A DNA stretch of 64,000 nt from the NCBI RefSeq assembly GCF_048077055.1, contig NZ_CP182236.1, positions 2,542,001 to 2,606,000 on the forward strand, read 5' to 3'. This document shows positions 35,702 to 45,078 of the stretch, piece after piece. The notes below the pieces were generated by a model. The model saw only the letters and a list, made by a program, of their open reading frames with translations, was not told where the DNA came from and did not search any database. Within the stretch, counting starts at the first letter, position 1; every line of letters begins with the position of its first letter. The position numbers and the translations under genes were made by a program. Source of the DNA: Egbenema bharatensis. GTDB taxonomy: Bacteria > Cyanobacteriota > Cyanobacteriia > Elainellales > Elainellaceae.

Positions 35702-37444
35702 CTATCGTTTATGGTTGGTTGAAGAGGGCTGTTTGCTGGCTTTATCTTTCCGCAAACGTTTGGCGATCGTTCGGGCGATGGTTTCAGCATTGTGAAGTTG
35801 GGGAGATGGGGATGCGGCAACCAGGATTTCCGGATGGGTGGCGGCGATCGTTTCCATCGTGGCGAAGTGATCGGCATCTTTGACCTGGAGGTCTTGCCGC
35901 AGCCGCTTAAAGAAATCAAAACTGCTGGAAACTTGAACCACTTTCTGTTCTAAAAAGTCTTGCACCACTCCGGTATAGGCTTGTAGGCGCAGCTTTTGAG
36001 AGAATCCAGGCAATACCTTAACTAAGGTATACACTTCATCGGAGGACAAGTCATCCAGCGATCGCCCTTCCAGGAGTGCTGGATCAAGCTGAAGTTTTTG
36101 CAGTTGTTTACGCAGACTGGATGCAACACTTTCCCGTTCATACTGCGATCGCTCTCGGCCAAAGGTGCGGAACAACCACATGGAACCCACCACAATCACT
36201 GCTGCATTAAAGGTCAACACGACATAGGGTGGCATTTTGTTGAGCCAGGGACGTGCCCCGTAGGAGAAGAATGTCCAGAAGGAGGCCGTTGTGAATAACG
36301 TAAAGGCCACGTGCTGGGCCCGTTGGGCAGACACCGCTTGTCCTTTCCAGCCGGTATAGAGCCGATACAGCCGTTCTGTAATGTGACCCAGGGAATAGGT
36401 AATGCCTGCTAACACAGCAAAGGTAATGAATACGGCGATCGCTTTAGGAATCGGAATAGTATTTCCATAGATATGAAAGCCCGCATCAAAGACTTTCGCC
36501 AATTGATCTTCTTCTCGTGTCCAGGCTCCAGTGAAGTAGTAATCCCAGTTTCCGGCGTAGAGGAAATAGTACAGATAGAACGCAATCACCATGCCTAAAT
36601 AACCATACTGCACCAGTCGTCGTCCCGGTTTAGTGAGTTCAGTCCAATAGTTCTTTTCGGCATCGATATCAAAGCAGGGCATTTTACAACTAACGCAAGC
36701 ACTCTGTTCCTGCCCCGTTTGTGGATCAACGATACGGCACATGGACTGGGAAATAGCAGGTTTCTTTTCCTGGTGCGCCTGACTGCCCATCAGCGATCGC
36801 GGCCCGGTGTAAATCAACTGCACTGGAGCCATTGGACAAAAATAATGACACCAGCTTTTTCCAGCGTATAGATAACCTACCAGAATGGCGCAGAGAATTG
36901 CTCCTACCAAAAAACTGGCTAAGGCAATGCGATCGGAGTTGACAAATAAAATTCGTGCTCCCAAACCCAGGAAAAACAATCCCGACTGAACGTATAGGTG
37001 ATTTCGACCTAACCAGGAATTTTCACCGATCGTCACTACCTCCGATCGCACCTCACCCGTCACGGGATCGACTACTTTACGCTGACGTTGAATCCCTAGG
37101 GCGCGGGGAATTTGTGAGAGGAAAGACAGCGGACAAATCCGCCGCCAGAATTCATGGCCGAACACCAATATGATAAAAATTCCCGCTGGAACAATCATTG
37201 CCCACCAGATTAATGCCCCCATTGCAAACGGTTGTTCCATCATGCAAACATCCCGAATTTTGGTGCATCGATCGGGGTCAAGATAAATTTCAGGTCTAAT
37301 CCGAAAGGGGCTAGCTAGATTATCCGGGTGCGTAAATAGTGGAGTGATTGGGTCGTACACCAACGAAACAATTAACAAAAACCATCCGAGGGTCAATGCC
37401 CAACGGACATGATGCATTGTCTTTTCAGAAACCTTGTTCAACAT
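35702..37444 (-). CDS. Membrane-bound polyferredoxin-like protein (NapH/NosR/CcoG-like)
   Basis: A 580-residue membrane protein with about eight hydrophobic segments. Cysteine landmarks: Cys60 and Cys67; Cys104 in RRICPLSFLSQ; Cys199 and Cys203 in WCHYFCPMAPVQLIYTG; Cys236; and Cys250-x2-Cys253-x3-Cys257 in CVSCKMPC. The xxCP-type motifs on the cytoplasmic face are like those of NapH, NosR/RdxA and CcoG, which pass electrons through iron-sulfur clusters across or along the membrane. The C-terminal 150 residues (from about 430) are soluble and helical, without a known motif. Followed 104 bp later by the FHA/reductase fusion, which may hand it electrons from NAD(P)H. The final acceptor is unknown. 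Confidence 0.78.
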   Translation of the reverse strand: MLNKVSEKTMHHVRWALTLGWFLLIVSLVYDPITPLFTHPDNLASPFRIRPEIYLDPDRCTKIRDVCMMEQPFAMGALIWWAMIVPAGIFIILVFGHEFWRRICPLSFLSQIPRALGIQRQRKVVDPVTGEVRSEVVTIGENSWLGRNHLYVQSGLFFLGLGARILFVNSDRIALASFLVGAILCAILVGYLYAGKSWCHYFCPMAPVQLIYTGPRSLMGSQAHQEKKPAISQSMCRIVDPQTGQEQSACVSCKMPCFDIDAEKNYWTELTKPGRRLVQYGYLGMVIAFYLYYFLYAGNWDYYFTGAWTREEDQLAKVFDAGFHIYGNTIPIPKAIAVFITFAVLAGITYSLGHITERLYRLYTGWKGQAVSAQRAQHVAFTLFTTASFWTFFSYGARPWLNKMPPYVVLTFNAAVIVVGSMWLFRTFGRERSQYERESVASSLRKQLQKLQLDPALLEGRSLDDLSSDEVYTLVKVLPGFSQKLRLQAYTGVVQDFLEQKVVQVSSSFDFFKRLRQDLQVKDADHFATMETIAATHPEILVAASPSPQLHNAETIARTIAKRLRKDKASKQPSSTNHKR

Positions 37445-37564
37445 GACAGTTCATTTACCTTGTGTTGTCTAATAACCTTGTGAGATGGAGAAAAAACGAT
37501 GGAAGATGAACTGAGCTTCTCTCTTCATTTCCCCTTTTCCCCGTTCAATCCTGGACTGTGGTAT

Positions 37565-37590
37565 TGGCAGGCAAGATGCTTGTCACTCCT
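37565..37590. repeat. Short dispersed repeat A' (decayed copy)
   Basis: TTGGCAGGCAAGATGCTTGT, a variant of the GGCAGGCAAGATGCCTGCGC hairpin also present at 4546-4572, 30004-30027 and 51873-51897. Confidence 0.55.
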
Positions 37591-37622
37591 ACAGGCTCAT
37601 GTCCATGCGCTGCAAATCCTCC

Positions 37623-39503
37623 TCACTCCTCACTCATTTGCCACACCTGCAATCGTCGAGTTGGACTCCAACTGACTAAATAGCGATGATCTGCACTGAG
37701 AACCGCATCCAAACTTTGCTCAAATCCACCAGAAACCGTTTTCACCAATCGTCCGGCTTCTCGCGTCCATCGACGAACGCTGCCATTGTCATGCACCGTC
37801 ACGACATATTGGTCGTCCAGTAACGTCGTCATGGGATTTGCCGAATCTTCTGAGAACACTCGCACCAACGTTTCCCGCTCAATGTCCCATACCAGCGTTC
37901 GATCTGCACCAAAGCTAAATAGCGTATTGTCCTCTGACATTCGTAATCCTGTGATAGGAGCCGTGTGACCAGTGAAGGTACGCTGGAGGGTTCCTGTTTG
38001 GAGATCCCAATCCTGAATTTGGTAATCGCTGCTGGCACTAAATAGTCGATTCGCTGCACCGAATGTAATTGCAGTTACCGTTCCCGTTGAAACCGTCAAG
38101 GTCTGTAGGAGTGCTCCAGTTTGCAGATCCCATAAATGCAAAGCACTGTCTTTACTACTACTAGCGATCGTCTGCCCATCAGGACTAATTCCGACCGCAG
38201 TAATTCCTTGATCATGTCCCTCGAAGGTTCGCAACAACGTTCCGGTTTCCACATCCCACAACCGCACCGTTCGATCGTCACTACCGCTGACCAGCAACTT
38301 GCCATCCCGACTCATTTCCAGAGTGGTGACTGCATCTGTATGCCCGTGCAATGCATTGAGTAGTTCACCGTCTGGCAGTGACCATAAATGCAGCACATGA
38401 TTGGCTTCAGCCGTTACTAAAACCTCACTATCTGGCGTAATTAACATTCGATCGAGAGTTGATTCAATGGGTACATCTCGCAGCCAGGTCAAGGCTTGAC
38501 GGGATGAGGCAGAACCTTGAAATTGCGCCAGAAAAGCAGATGTCTGATATCGATGCTGATATAAATATCCACCTCCTACCATGCCCACCAGCAGCACAGC
38601 CGCTACCGCAGGTTTCACAATTTTCTGTATCGATCGTCGCCAGCCGATCGCAGAGTTTTTCGTTGGTGGATGCACTCCAGTTAATAAAAACAAATCGGAC
38701 AACACATCAACCGCTCGCTGATATCGATCGCGGGCATGGGTTCGCACCATCCGATCAAGAATTTCCAGCAGCTTTGGCTCCAGGGAAGACCCGCTCAGAA
38801 AGCCCTGCCAATCCAACTCGCCTGTAATTGGATCCCGCTGCAGTCGTTGGGGATGAATCCCGGTTAGCAAGTGAATAATGGACACTCCCAGCGCGTAAAT
38901 ATCGCTATTAAATTGAGCTTTTCCCGCCTCCTGCTCCTCCGGCATATATCCGGGCGTACCGATCGCCAACAGGTTTTCCTGCTTGTCAACGGAACTAGAT
39001 TCTTTCCCCAGGCAAGCTGCCCCAAAGTCAATCAACACTATCTTGCCATCTTGATGCTGTTGGATCAGGTTGCTGGGTTTTATGTCGCAATGAATCACCC
39101 GCCGAGAATGGACATAGTCCAAAACGGGTAGAACCTGTGACAAGAGGTCGATCGCAGCATCCGCAGGCAAGCGACGGTCTTGGGCGACCCAATCTCCCAA
39201 ATTGTCGCCCTCAATGTATTCTTGCACCTGATAAATTTGATCTTGCTCACGGCAAAAAGCAAACAATTTGGGAATTTGAGCATGGCTTTGACCCAGCTGA
39301 TCCAAAATTCGTGCTTCTGCTTCAAACAATTGCTGTGCCGCTTCCAGTGAGATTGTGCTGTTGGAAGAAACCTTCAGACACTTCACAACACAAAGCGGGT
39401 GATGAGGTAAGTACTTGTCGCGGGCTAAATAGGTTTCACTAAATCCACCCGCCCCTAATGTTTTCAGAATGAGATATCGCCCAGTCAATAGTTGCCCAAT
39501 CAT
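37623..39503 (-). CDS. Ser/Thr protein kinase with C-terminal WD40 repeats
   Basis: A 626-residue kinase of the cyanobacterial Pkn type. N-lobe: LLTGRYLILKTLGAGGFSET and the ATP-binding Lys in CVVKCLKV. Catalytic loop VIHCDIKPSN (HCD in place of HRD, a common variant in this group) and IVLIDFGAAC as the DFG. Residues about 1-275 are the kinase; one membrane segment follows at about 295-315 (KPAVAAVLLVGMVGGGYLY); residues 335-626 form about six WD40 blades, with GHTDAVTTLEMSRDGKLLVS and RTVRLWDVETGTLL as the best. The repeats may recognise a partner outside the membrane. It begins the minus-strand cluster with the polyferredoxin and FHA/reductase genes (178 bp to the next). Confidence 0.93.
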   Translation of the reverse strand: MIGQLLTGRYLILKTLGAGGFSETYLARDKYLPHHPLCVVKCLKVSSNSTISLEAAQQLFEAEARILDQLGQSHAQIPKLFAFCREQDQIYQVQEYIEGDNLGDWVAQDRRLPADAAIDLLSQVLPVLDYVHSRRVIHCDIKPSNLIQQHQDGKIVLIDFGAACLGKESSSVDKQENLLAIGTPGYMPEEQEAGKAQFNSDIYALGVSIIHLLTGIHPQRLQRDPITGELDWQGFLSGSSLEPKLLEILDRMVRTHARDRYQRAVDVLSDLFLLTGVHPPTKNSAIGWRRSIQKIVKPAVAAVLLVGMVGGGYLYQHRYQTSAFLAQFQGSASSRQALTWLRDVPIESTLDRMLITPDSEVLVTAEANHVLHLWSLPDGELLNALHGHTDAVTTLEMSRDGKLLVSGSDDRTVRLWDVETGTLLRTFEGHDQGITAVGISPDGQTIASSSKDSALHLWDLQTGALLQTLTVSTGTVTAITFGAANRLFSASSDYQIQDWDLQTGTLQRTFTGHTAPITGLRMSEDNTLFSFGADRTLVWDIERETLVRVFSEDSANPMTTLLDDQYVVTVHDNGSVRRWTREAGRLVKTVSGGFEQSLDAVLSADHRYLVSWSPTRRLQVWQMSEE

Positions 39504-40376
39504 TACACTTCATCCTTAGTGCAACCGTGCGTACACCAATACCAAACTTAATTTTGGGCAGATCACCTCTGATTGCGCTGAACGAAGGCTGCGCTGAACC
39601 TATTTTCTTGCTTGATTTTCTTGCTTGATTTTCTTGCTTGATTTTTTTGGCAATTTATTTCTCTGCAAGCTCTACGGTCTGCAAGTTCCATTGAACCCAC
39701 TGAACCGTGACTCAAACCGCGATCGCGGGATGCTACGTCTAGCCGCGTGCACTCACTCTAACCAACTTGCAAACCTTGTATCTACCTGCTTATTCTGACG
39801 ATTCAGGTAGTAACCGGGAACAAATCGGAAACCTTAGCGAGAATGAATCGGGAACAATATAGCAATTATAACGATCAAAGACTAATTAGAACACCTTGGA
39901 TGCACCCGTTCCAGTTAACCCTGCCCTAAGATAACAGACATATGAAGCTTTGTAAAAGGATTTCAAATTTTGAACCGGCAATTTTTCAATTTTGGTGTGA
40001 AGGATGGGGGGATAGTACTTTCCGCATGACCCCACGCAGAATCGCCCGAGTCAGATCAGGGAACTTGATTATCGATCGCCGAATTCCAAGCATCTTTGTA
40101 AATTCTTGACCAACCTATCCTCCGACTTTGCATAATCTTCCCATTCAGATTTATTCATCCCGGAAGCATTGGGCTACAATAACCGTAACTTGACTGACAG
40201 ACTTGGGTTCGTTGAGTTTTGCCATCGGGTGTTTGGATGTCTTTGTGCTTCTAATCTTGTATCTACGCAGCTTTGTATCTACGGAGCTGAGGATTACATC
40301 AGTTGTAATAATTAAGTTCAGTATTGGTACTGTTTGTACTTATATCGCTTAGTATCCCCATAATTCTTGTATTCCT
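39504..40376. other. 870-bp spacer
   Basis: Divergent region between the WD40 kinase and the 458-residue hypothetical. It contains three 13-bp tandem repeats (39602-39640). A 52-codon plus-strand frame from an ATG at about 39951 has no family features and no ribosome site. Promoters for both neighbours must be here; none is obvious. Confidence 0.4.
39602..39640. repeat. Three perfect copies of a 13-bp tandem repeat
   Basis: Unit ATTTTCTTGCTTG, three copies in direct tandem, followed by a T tract. It lies about 100 bp upstream of the WD40 kinase start codon. Confidence 0.9.
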
Positions 40377-41753
40377 ATGGATCGCAGAACTTCTGCCCCT
40401 GTTGCTGACCAGAGGACTGCTCAAGCGACCCTTGGGCATTGTATTGAAATGGCAATGAATCCATTCCCCCCGATCGAGCATTCTACCGAAAAAGTATCCA
40501 CCTCGGATACCTGTGGCACTCCTGAAGATCTGCTGCTTCAGGCAACTCGTCTTGACAATGAAGCAAAGATCAATTTAATCCAAGCTTTAATGACTCAGGT
40601 GGAGACTGAGCAGCTTCAAATGCTCCTGAAGGCTGGGCAACAGGAATTGGCAGGACGACAGGAGCAAATCACGCGATCGAAGGATCGGCAAACTCGCCTC
40701 CTGCTGAAAAAAGACTATAGCTATCAAGATCGAGGACTCAGCGAACCAACCCAGTACTACGTCTATATCAGGCGGCGTAAACCTAAGCTCGATCGCTACA
40801 TCGGTACACTATTTTATGTGCCTCAAGGTTGCACCCTTGCCTACGAGCCAGATGCCGAAGGGCGTATTTTGTTTCAACCTCCATGCAATGTCTTTCAACT
40901 AAAAGACTCTAAAAATCCGGCCGCAGTGCAGGTAGTGCGCTTGATTTGTCTGGAACCACCCCCACCAGACTATACCTTTACCAAGCAACAAAACGATACG
41001 CCAGAAATCTATCTCCGTTTAGAATATCTTGATCCACGTACCTATCAGCCCATTGCTGAGGAGTCCTATCCGTTCCCTTTTTGTATGTACGAAGGCGGGA
41101 TGCTCGATCGCTACCGCTGGGATGTTTCAAGCATGGTACTGCCGGATGCTTCCAATGTTCCTCTGATTGAGCCGAACCGCGATCAGAACCGCGATCAAGA
41201 CTCTAACCCTGAGCAAAAACGCAATTTAGCGACAGATCGTCACGCTTCACAACCCGCAACAATTTCTCCCTCCGATGATAAAAATCGGACTCCCAAACCC
41301 ACTGCAAATCCGCCACGCCAAATTCTTGAACTGCCTACTCCTGCTTCCATTACCTGCTTTTTAGCTGATCAAGCGGTTGCATCTCAAATTTTGGAGCGGA
41401 TGCGACTGTGGGTCACATGGAGTGAGAAGGCGACACCCCAGTCAAAATGGAAAATTGTGCAGGTAGACACGGATTTTGTCCTGATTAATGCAAATTTCAA
41501 TCGAAAGATTTTAAGTTTCTCATTGGAGCAATCTGCCATTTCCCTTGAAAGTTCCCTGCCTGTATTGATGAAGTGGTTTCACGATTTGAGTTTAGCTGTA
41601 ACTCAAGCGCAAAATCAGAGGCAATACAGTTCTGCTCAATTGAAGCTTGCCCATAAAGTGTTTGTGGAAATGAGCCTGCCTAAGGATGATCCACTCATCG
41701 TTCTCAAGGTTCTATTTGGCGTGGATTTTTCTAAAACTTCGCTTTATCAATGA
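40377..41753 (+). CDS. Unrecognised 458-residue protein
   Basis: Not recognised. Visible: an N-terminal 70 residues of low conservation, a helical segment with ATRLDNEAKINLIQALMTQV and GQQELAGRQEQITRSKDRQTR, then a compact beta-rich region (about 125-260) opening YYVYIRRRKPKLDRYIGTLF and including IYLRLEYLDPRTYQPI. A charged Asn/Gln/Asp linker (about 270-310) separates this from a C-terminal domain (about 320-458) with ILERMRLWVTWSEK and SLPVLMKWFHDLS. The two ordered regions could be separate domains. No membrane segment, no catalytic motif. Neighbours (kinase, PAS-GAF sensor) do not suggest a role. Confidence 0.75.
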   Translation: MDRRTSAPVADQRTAQATLGHCIEMAMNPFPPIEHSTEKVSTSDTCGTPEDLLLQATRLDNEAKINLIQALMTQVETEQLQMLLKAGQQELAGRQEQITRSKDRQTRLLLKKDYSYQDRGLSEPTQYYVYIRRRKPKLDRYIGTLFYVPQGCTLAYEPDAEGRILFQPPCNVFQLKDSKNPAAVQVVRLICLEPPPPDYTFTKQQNDTPEIYLRLEYLDPRTYQPIAEESYPFPFCMYEGGMLDRYRWDVSSMVLPDASNVPLIEPNRDQNRDQDSNPEQKRNLATDRHASQPATISPSDDKNRTPKPTANPPRQILELPTPASITCFLADQAVASQILERMRLWVTWSEKATPQSKWKIVQVDTDFVLINANFNRKILSFSLEQSAISLESSLPVLMKWFHDLSLAVTQAQNQRQYSSAQLKLAHKVFVEMSLPKDDPLIVLKVLFGVDFSKTSLYQ

Positions 41754-42143
41754 AGCGATCGAAATCTCTGCTCAAACTTTCTATGCAGTGATTCATCTCG
41801 CGCCAAGCTAGAATGCGTCCAATAATTATGAAGTGATCGAGATCTCTTGTTAAAGATTTCGTTGGTAGTATGATTAGGGCGGGTGCAACCTCTAACCGAG
41901 AGGAATTATTTCTCTGCAAAATTGTGCATTACCAAGAAGTTTTAACTTGATTAAGTGGTATGTGTTAAGCGACAGATTTAGACTAATTGTTTTATAGTGT
42001 CGCGTGGTGATTCAGTGAGGAGTGCGGTTCATTGAGCGTCGTTACCGACAGCTCTACTGACGTAGCGTGTCTTGCGGCATGGCTATCTTTGTAGTCGCTG
42101 CCAAATCAAGCTTGACAAATGATAGGTTTTAAGGTAAATATCC
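41754..42143. other. 390-bp spacer before the PAS-GAF gene
   Basis: Contains two loosely repeated segments sharing GAAGYGATCGARATCTCT (about 41753-41770 and 41830-41848). No gene or clear terminator was seen. Confidence 0.4.
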
Positions 42144-43448
42144 ATGTCCATGACTTTGCAGCCCCCTTCAAAGCATGACCCGTTCTGCTTTCCTGTAACC
42201 AATTTCAGCTCTTGCACTGCAAAATCAATGCTGCACACGATCGAACAAATCGGGATTGGGATTGCATATTGGGATTTTCGGAACCATAAAGTACATTGGT
42301 CAAAACAACTGGCAGTCCTTTACGGGCTGGAAACTGAGCCGTTTTATCGTTCCTGCCAGGATTATTTGAAATATATTCATCCTGAAGATCGGGTTGAGCT
42401 TAAATCGATGATTAAGCAGGTTGAACAAACGCGAAAAAATGGCGAAGTTGAGTATCGCGTATACATCGATCGCCAGGAAAAATGGTTTCGCTCTTCCTTC
42501 TCCCCAGTGATAGAAAGCGATGGACTGGCTTATATCATTGAATTTGTTACTGATATTTCCGAGCTAAAGTCGGCTCAAGCAGCATTAGTTTATTCAGAGT
42601 TACGCTGGCGTAGCATCCTAGGCTGTATTTCTGATGTTCTAATCGAAACTACTTTTTCGGGTGAGATTATTTCTACAACGGATTCTATTGTTTCCCTATG
42701 GGGATATCATCCTGAAGAGCTGAGAGGAATCAATCTCCGTTCGATTGTTGAGTTTGAAGAGGGCTTTTCGTTTGAAACTCCCTCATCGATCGATTCTGAT
42801 TTTCGACCCATATCAGCAACTGCTAATGTTTTACTTAAATCTCTCTCCTGTCGTACTTCTCAGTGCAGGGTTCATGTGGATACAGTACGTCAAACTTTGC
42901 TGTTTATCTTCACGTCCCATCCCTCACCTGCGCCTCAGCCCAGCTCTACCTCTCCGGTTCGATCGGTGATTCCGAATCTGACCTACGCCCTGGCGAATCG
43001 CTGCCCGCTTCCCACTCTCTATTCGATAGTATCCGAACACCTGGCTGGTTTACTTCAGGCAGACTGTGTTCACATCTATCAATACCATCTTGAACAAACT
43101 CGCTGGCATACCATTTATGATTACTGCCAGCATCCCAATCCCCAGTGTGCCGCCCGTATCCCATCTCCAGAAAAGGATATGTTCCTTCCCCAAATGCTCG
43201 ATCGCCTTGAACCCACTCAAATTCATGGTTCAGGTCAGGCCAATCATGCTTTTGTGTCCAACGTTATGACCCAGGTTGTGGGGACGTGGATGGTGTTACC
43301 GATTTTGGTGAACGCCAGCTTGTGGGGATGTATTCTGGTAATGCGATTGGACAAAGCCGATCGGTGGACGGAACAAGAGTTTAGCCAGGCGATTTCGATT
43401 GGGGATTATCTCAACTTGGCGATCGCGGCGCGGAGAAGTGGAGAGTAG
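42144..43448 (+). CDS. PAS and GAF domain sensor protein without output domain
   Basis: A 434-residue cytoplasmic protein. PAS domain at about 25-130 (GIAYWDFRNHKVHWSKQLA and the HPEDRVELKSMIKQVEQTRK stretch) with a PAC tail RVYIDRQEKWFRSSFSPVIE. A second PAS-like part at about 150-235 (SELRWRSILGCISDVLIETT, ISTTDSIVSLWGYHPEELRG). GAF domain at about 290-430 (LYSIVSEHLAGLLQADCVHI). Such sensors usually continue into a histidine kinase or cyclase domain; here the frame stops right after the GAF domain, and a GGAGTGG repeat tract follows the stop. It may be a truncated kinase or a stand-alone sensor. The GAF shows no obvious bilin Cys. Confidence 0.82.
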   Translation: MSMTLQPPSKHDPFCFPVTNFSSCTAKSMLHTIEQIGIGIAYWDFRNHKVHWSKQLAVLYGLETEPFYRSCQDYLKYIHPEDRVELKSMIKQVEQTRKNGEVEYRVYIDRQEKWFRSSFSPVIESDGLAYIIEFVTDISELKSAQAALVYSELRWRSILGCISDVLIETTFSGEIISTTDSIVSLWGYHPEELRGINLRSIVEFEEGFSFETPSSIDSDFRPISATANVLLKSLSCRTSQCRVHVDTVRQTLLFIFTSHPSPAPQPSSTSPVRSVIPNLTYALANRCPLPTLYSIVSEHLAGLLQADCVHIYQYHLEQTRWHTIYDYCQHPNPQCAARIPSPEKDMFLPQMLDRLEPTQIHGSGQANHAFVSNVMTQVVGTWMVLPILVNASLWGCILVMRLDKADRWTEQEFSQAISIGDYLNLAIAARRSGE

Positions 43449-43582
43449 GGAGTGGGGAGTGGGGAGCGAACGAACGCAGGTGTTACCATAAATGCGAATT
43501 CATTTTCGATCTACTGCATCTACTTCTTTTACTTATTTATTGCTTCATTCTTCGTTCTTCGTTCTTCACTTTTCGCTCCTCC
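43440..43582. repeat. Low-complexity tract (GGGGAGT and TTCTTCG units)
   Basis: GAGTAGGGAGTGGGGAGTGG follows the PAS-GAF stop, and TTCTTCG heptamers (about 43550-43575) run into the end of the glycosyltransferase gene. Both are the heptamer type of spacer repeat seen elsewhere in the window. Confidence 0.6.
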
Positions 43583-44915
43583 TGTACCACCTTGCAATCC
43601 GTTCTGGGGAGATACCTGAAAAGTAGGCGACGATCGCAAGCTGATTGATCAGGGTCGTTTGGAGGATGCCGAGTTTTTGCCAGCGGCGGGCTGAGGTGGT
43701 GACGGGGGCAGGGACGATCGCAATTTTGCCCAGCTTTTGTAGGCGACGGATAAAAATGAAGTCCTCCATAATCGGCAGGATGGGGAATTCGCCAAGCTGA
43801 TGGAAGGTGTTTGCGGTGAGAAAAATTGCCTGATCGCCATAGGGCAGTTGGCAGTGTTTCGATCGCCAATTTACCCCCCGTTCCACCCAGCGTAGTCCAG
43901 GTTCGCTGCCGTCAATCCGCAACTCAAAGGCTCCGGCTACAACCTGGGGTTGGTTGAGTGTTTGCTGAATCAGGGAAACAAAGCCTGGCGGCAGGTAAGT
44001 ATCTGCATGGAGGAAAAGCAAAACCCGACCTGTGGCGATCGCGGCTCCAGCATTCATTTGATTGGCTCGGCCAGTTTCGCCGGAAATGACCGTTGCCCCG
44101 GATGCCTGCGCTAAGGGGATAGTGTCATCCTGACTGCCTCCATCCACCACAATGACTTCGATGGACTCGGACTGACCAACCGCATTCAGCCTCAGGTTTC
44201 GTAGAACCGTTTGAATTGTGTTAGCTTCGTTCAGGACGGGAATGATGACGGACAGAACGGGAGATGGATGACAAACCGCCTCCCATACTGGTAAGTCTTC
44301 AGGGCGATCGATATCTGTCAGCGGATTGAGAGCAGCAATGTCCAGTCCTTTCTGGGTGGCGATCGCTACGGTTTGATGCAAAACTTCTGCGGTACTCCAG
44401 GCAATCCCGGTGAATAAATCAGTGGTAAAGCGACTCAAGCCAATCAGGTAATACCCGCCATCGGTAGCAGGGCCCAGCACGACATCATGCTCTTGAAGTA
44501 ACTGAAATGCCTGCGCTAACAGATTGGCATCGATTCCAGGACAGTCTGTGCCAATAATGACAACCCGTTCCATTCCGGCTGCAAAAGCCGATCGAAACGC
44601 CTGCGCCATGCGTTCCCCTAAATCCCCAGAAGGCTGCGATCGATACGCCCACTGGCTGCCCAGCCAATCCTGCATTCGCTGGCGATCGAGGTCAGGTGCA
44701 TCCGTCCCAGCAAACCAGATCTCTACTGATTGCAGGGGGTTCGATTGAACTGAGCGATCGACCCATTCAGCAACCTGCCGCAGGGTGTGTTCCGTCATCT
44801 GACGTTGCAAAGCAGCGGCACCAACCGCACCCAAAGCTGGAATCAGGCGAGTTTTGGCTTTACCGGGTTGGGGATAGCGCGTAAAAACAATCAGGCGTTC
44901 TGTCTGAGTCAACAA
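43566..44915 (-). CDS. Two-domain glycosyltransferase (TIGR04282-like plus TIGR04283-like)
   Basis: A 449-residue fusion starting with TTG at 44915. Residues 1-210 are a DUF2064/TIGR04282 nucleotidyl- or glycosyltransferase-like domain (RLIVFTRYPQPGKAKTRLIP, VVIIGTDCPGIDANLLAQAF, LGPATDGGYYLIGLS). Residues 218-445 are a GT2-type transferase of the TIGR04283 group (LSVIIPVLNEANTIQTVLRN, VIVVDGGSQDDTIPLA, GRVLLFLHADTYLPPGF). In many bacteria the two are separate neighbouring genes, often with arsenosugar or radical-SAM selenodomain genes. Here they are one protein. No arsenic genes are seen nearby. The domain calls are firm and the product unknown. Confidence 0.88.
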   Translation of the reverse strand: MLTQTERLIVFTRYPQPGKAKTRLIPALGAVGAAALQRQMTEHTLRQVAEWVDRSVQSNPLQSVEIWFAGTDAPDLDRQRMQDWLGSQWAYRSQPSGDLGERMAQAFRSAFAAGMERVVIIGTDCPGIDANLLAQAFQLLQEHDVVLGPATDGGYYLIGLSRFTTDLFTGIAWSTAEVLHQTVAIATQKGLDIAALNPLTDIDRPEDLPVWEAVCHPSPVLSVIIPVLNEANTIQTVLRNLRLNAVGQSESIEVIVVDGGSQDDTIPLAQASGATVISGETGRANQMNAGAAIATGRVLLFLHADTYLPPGFVSLIQQTLNQPQVVAGAFELRIDGSEPGLRWVERGVNWRSKHCQLPYGDQAIFLTANTFHQLGEFPILPIMEDFIFIRRLQKLGKIAIVPAPVTTSARRWQKLGILQTTLINQLAIVAYFSGISPERIARWYRRSEK

Positions 44916-45078
44916 CTTCCTCTATATTCCTACTGCTCGTTATGCCCACCATCATGTCACCAAAACCCCAGGTTCCGCTGAGATGTTGCTGAACGATCGC
45001 TGAGAATCGCTGAGAATCGGGTTGAATCCGGTGAATCCAGCTTTATTGGCACTTGTATTTTGTTCTCAAGCTCAGGAA

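Noticed and set aside
39951..40109. 52-codon plus-strand frame before the 458-residue gene
   Set aside because: No ribosome site, no membrane or domain pattern; probably chance.
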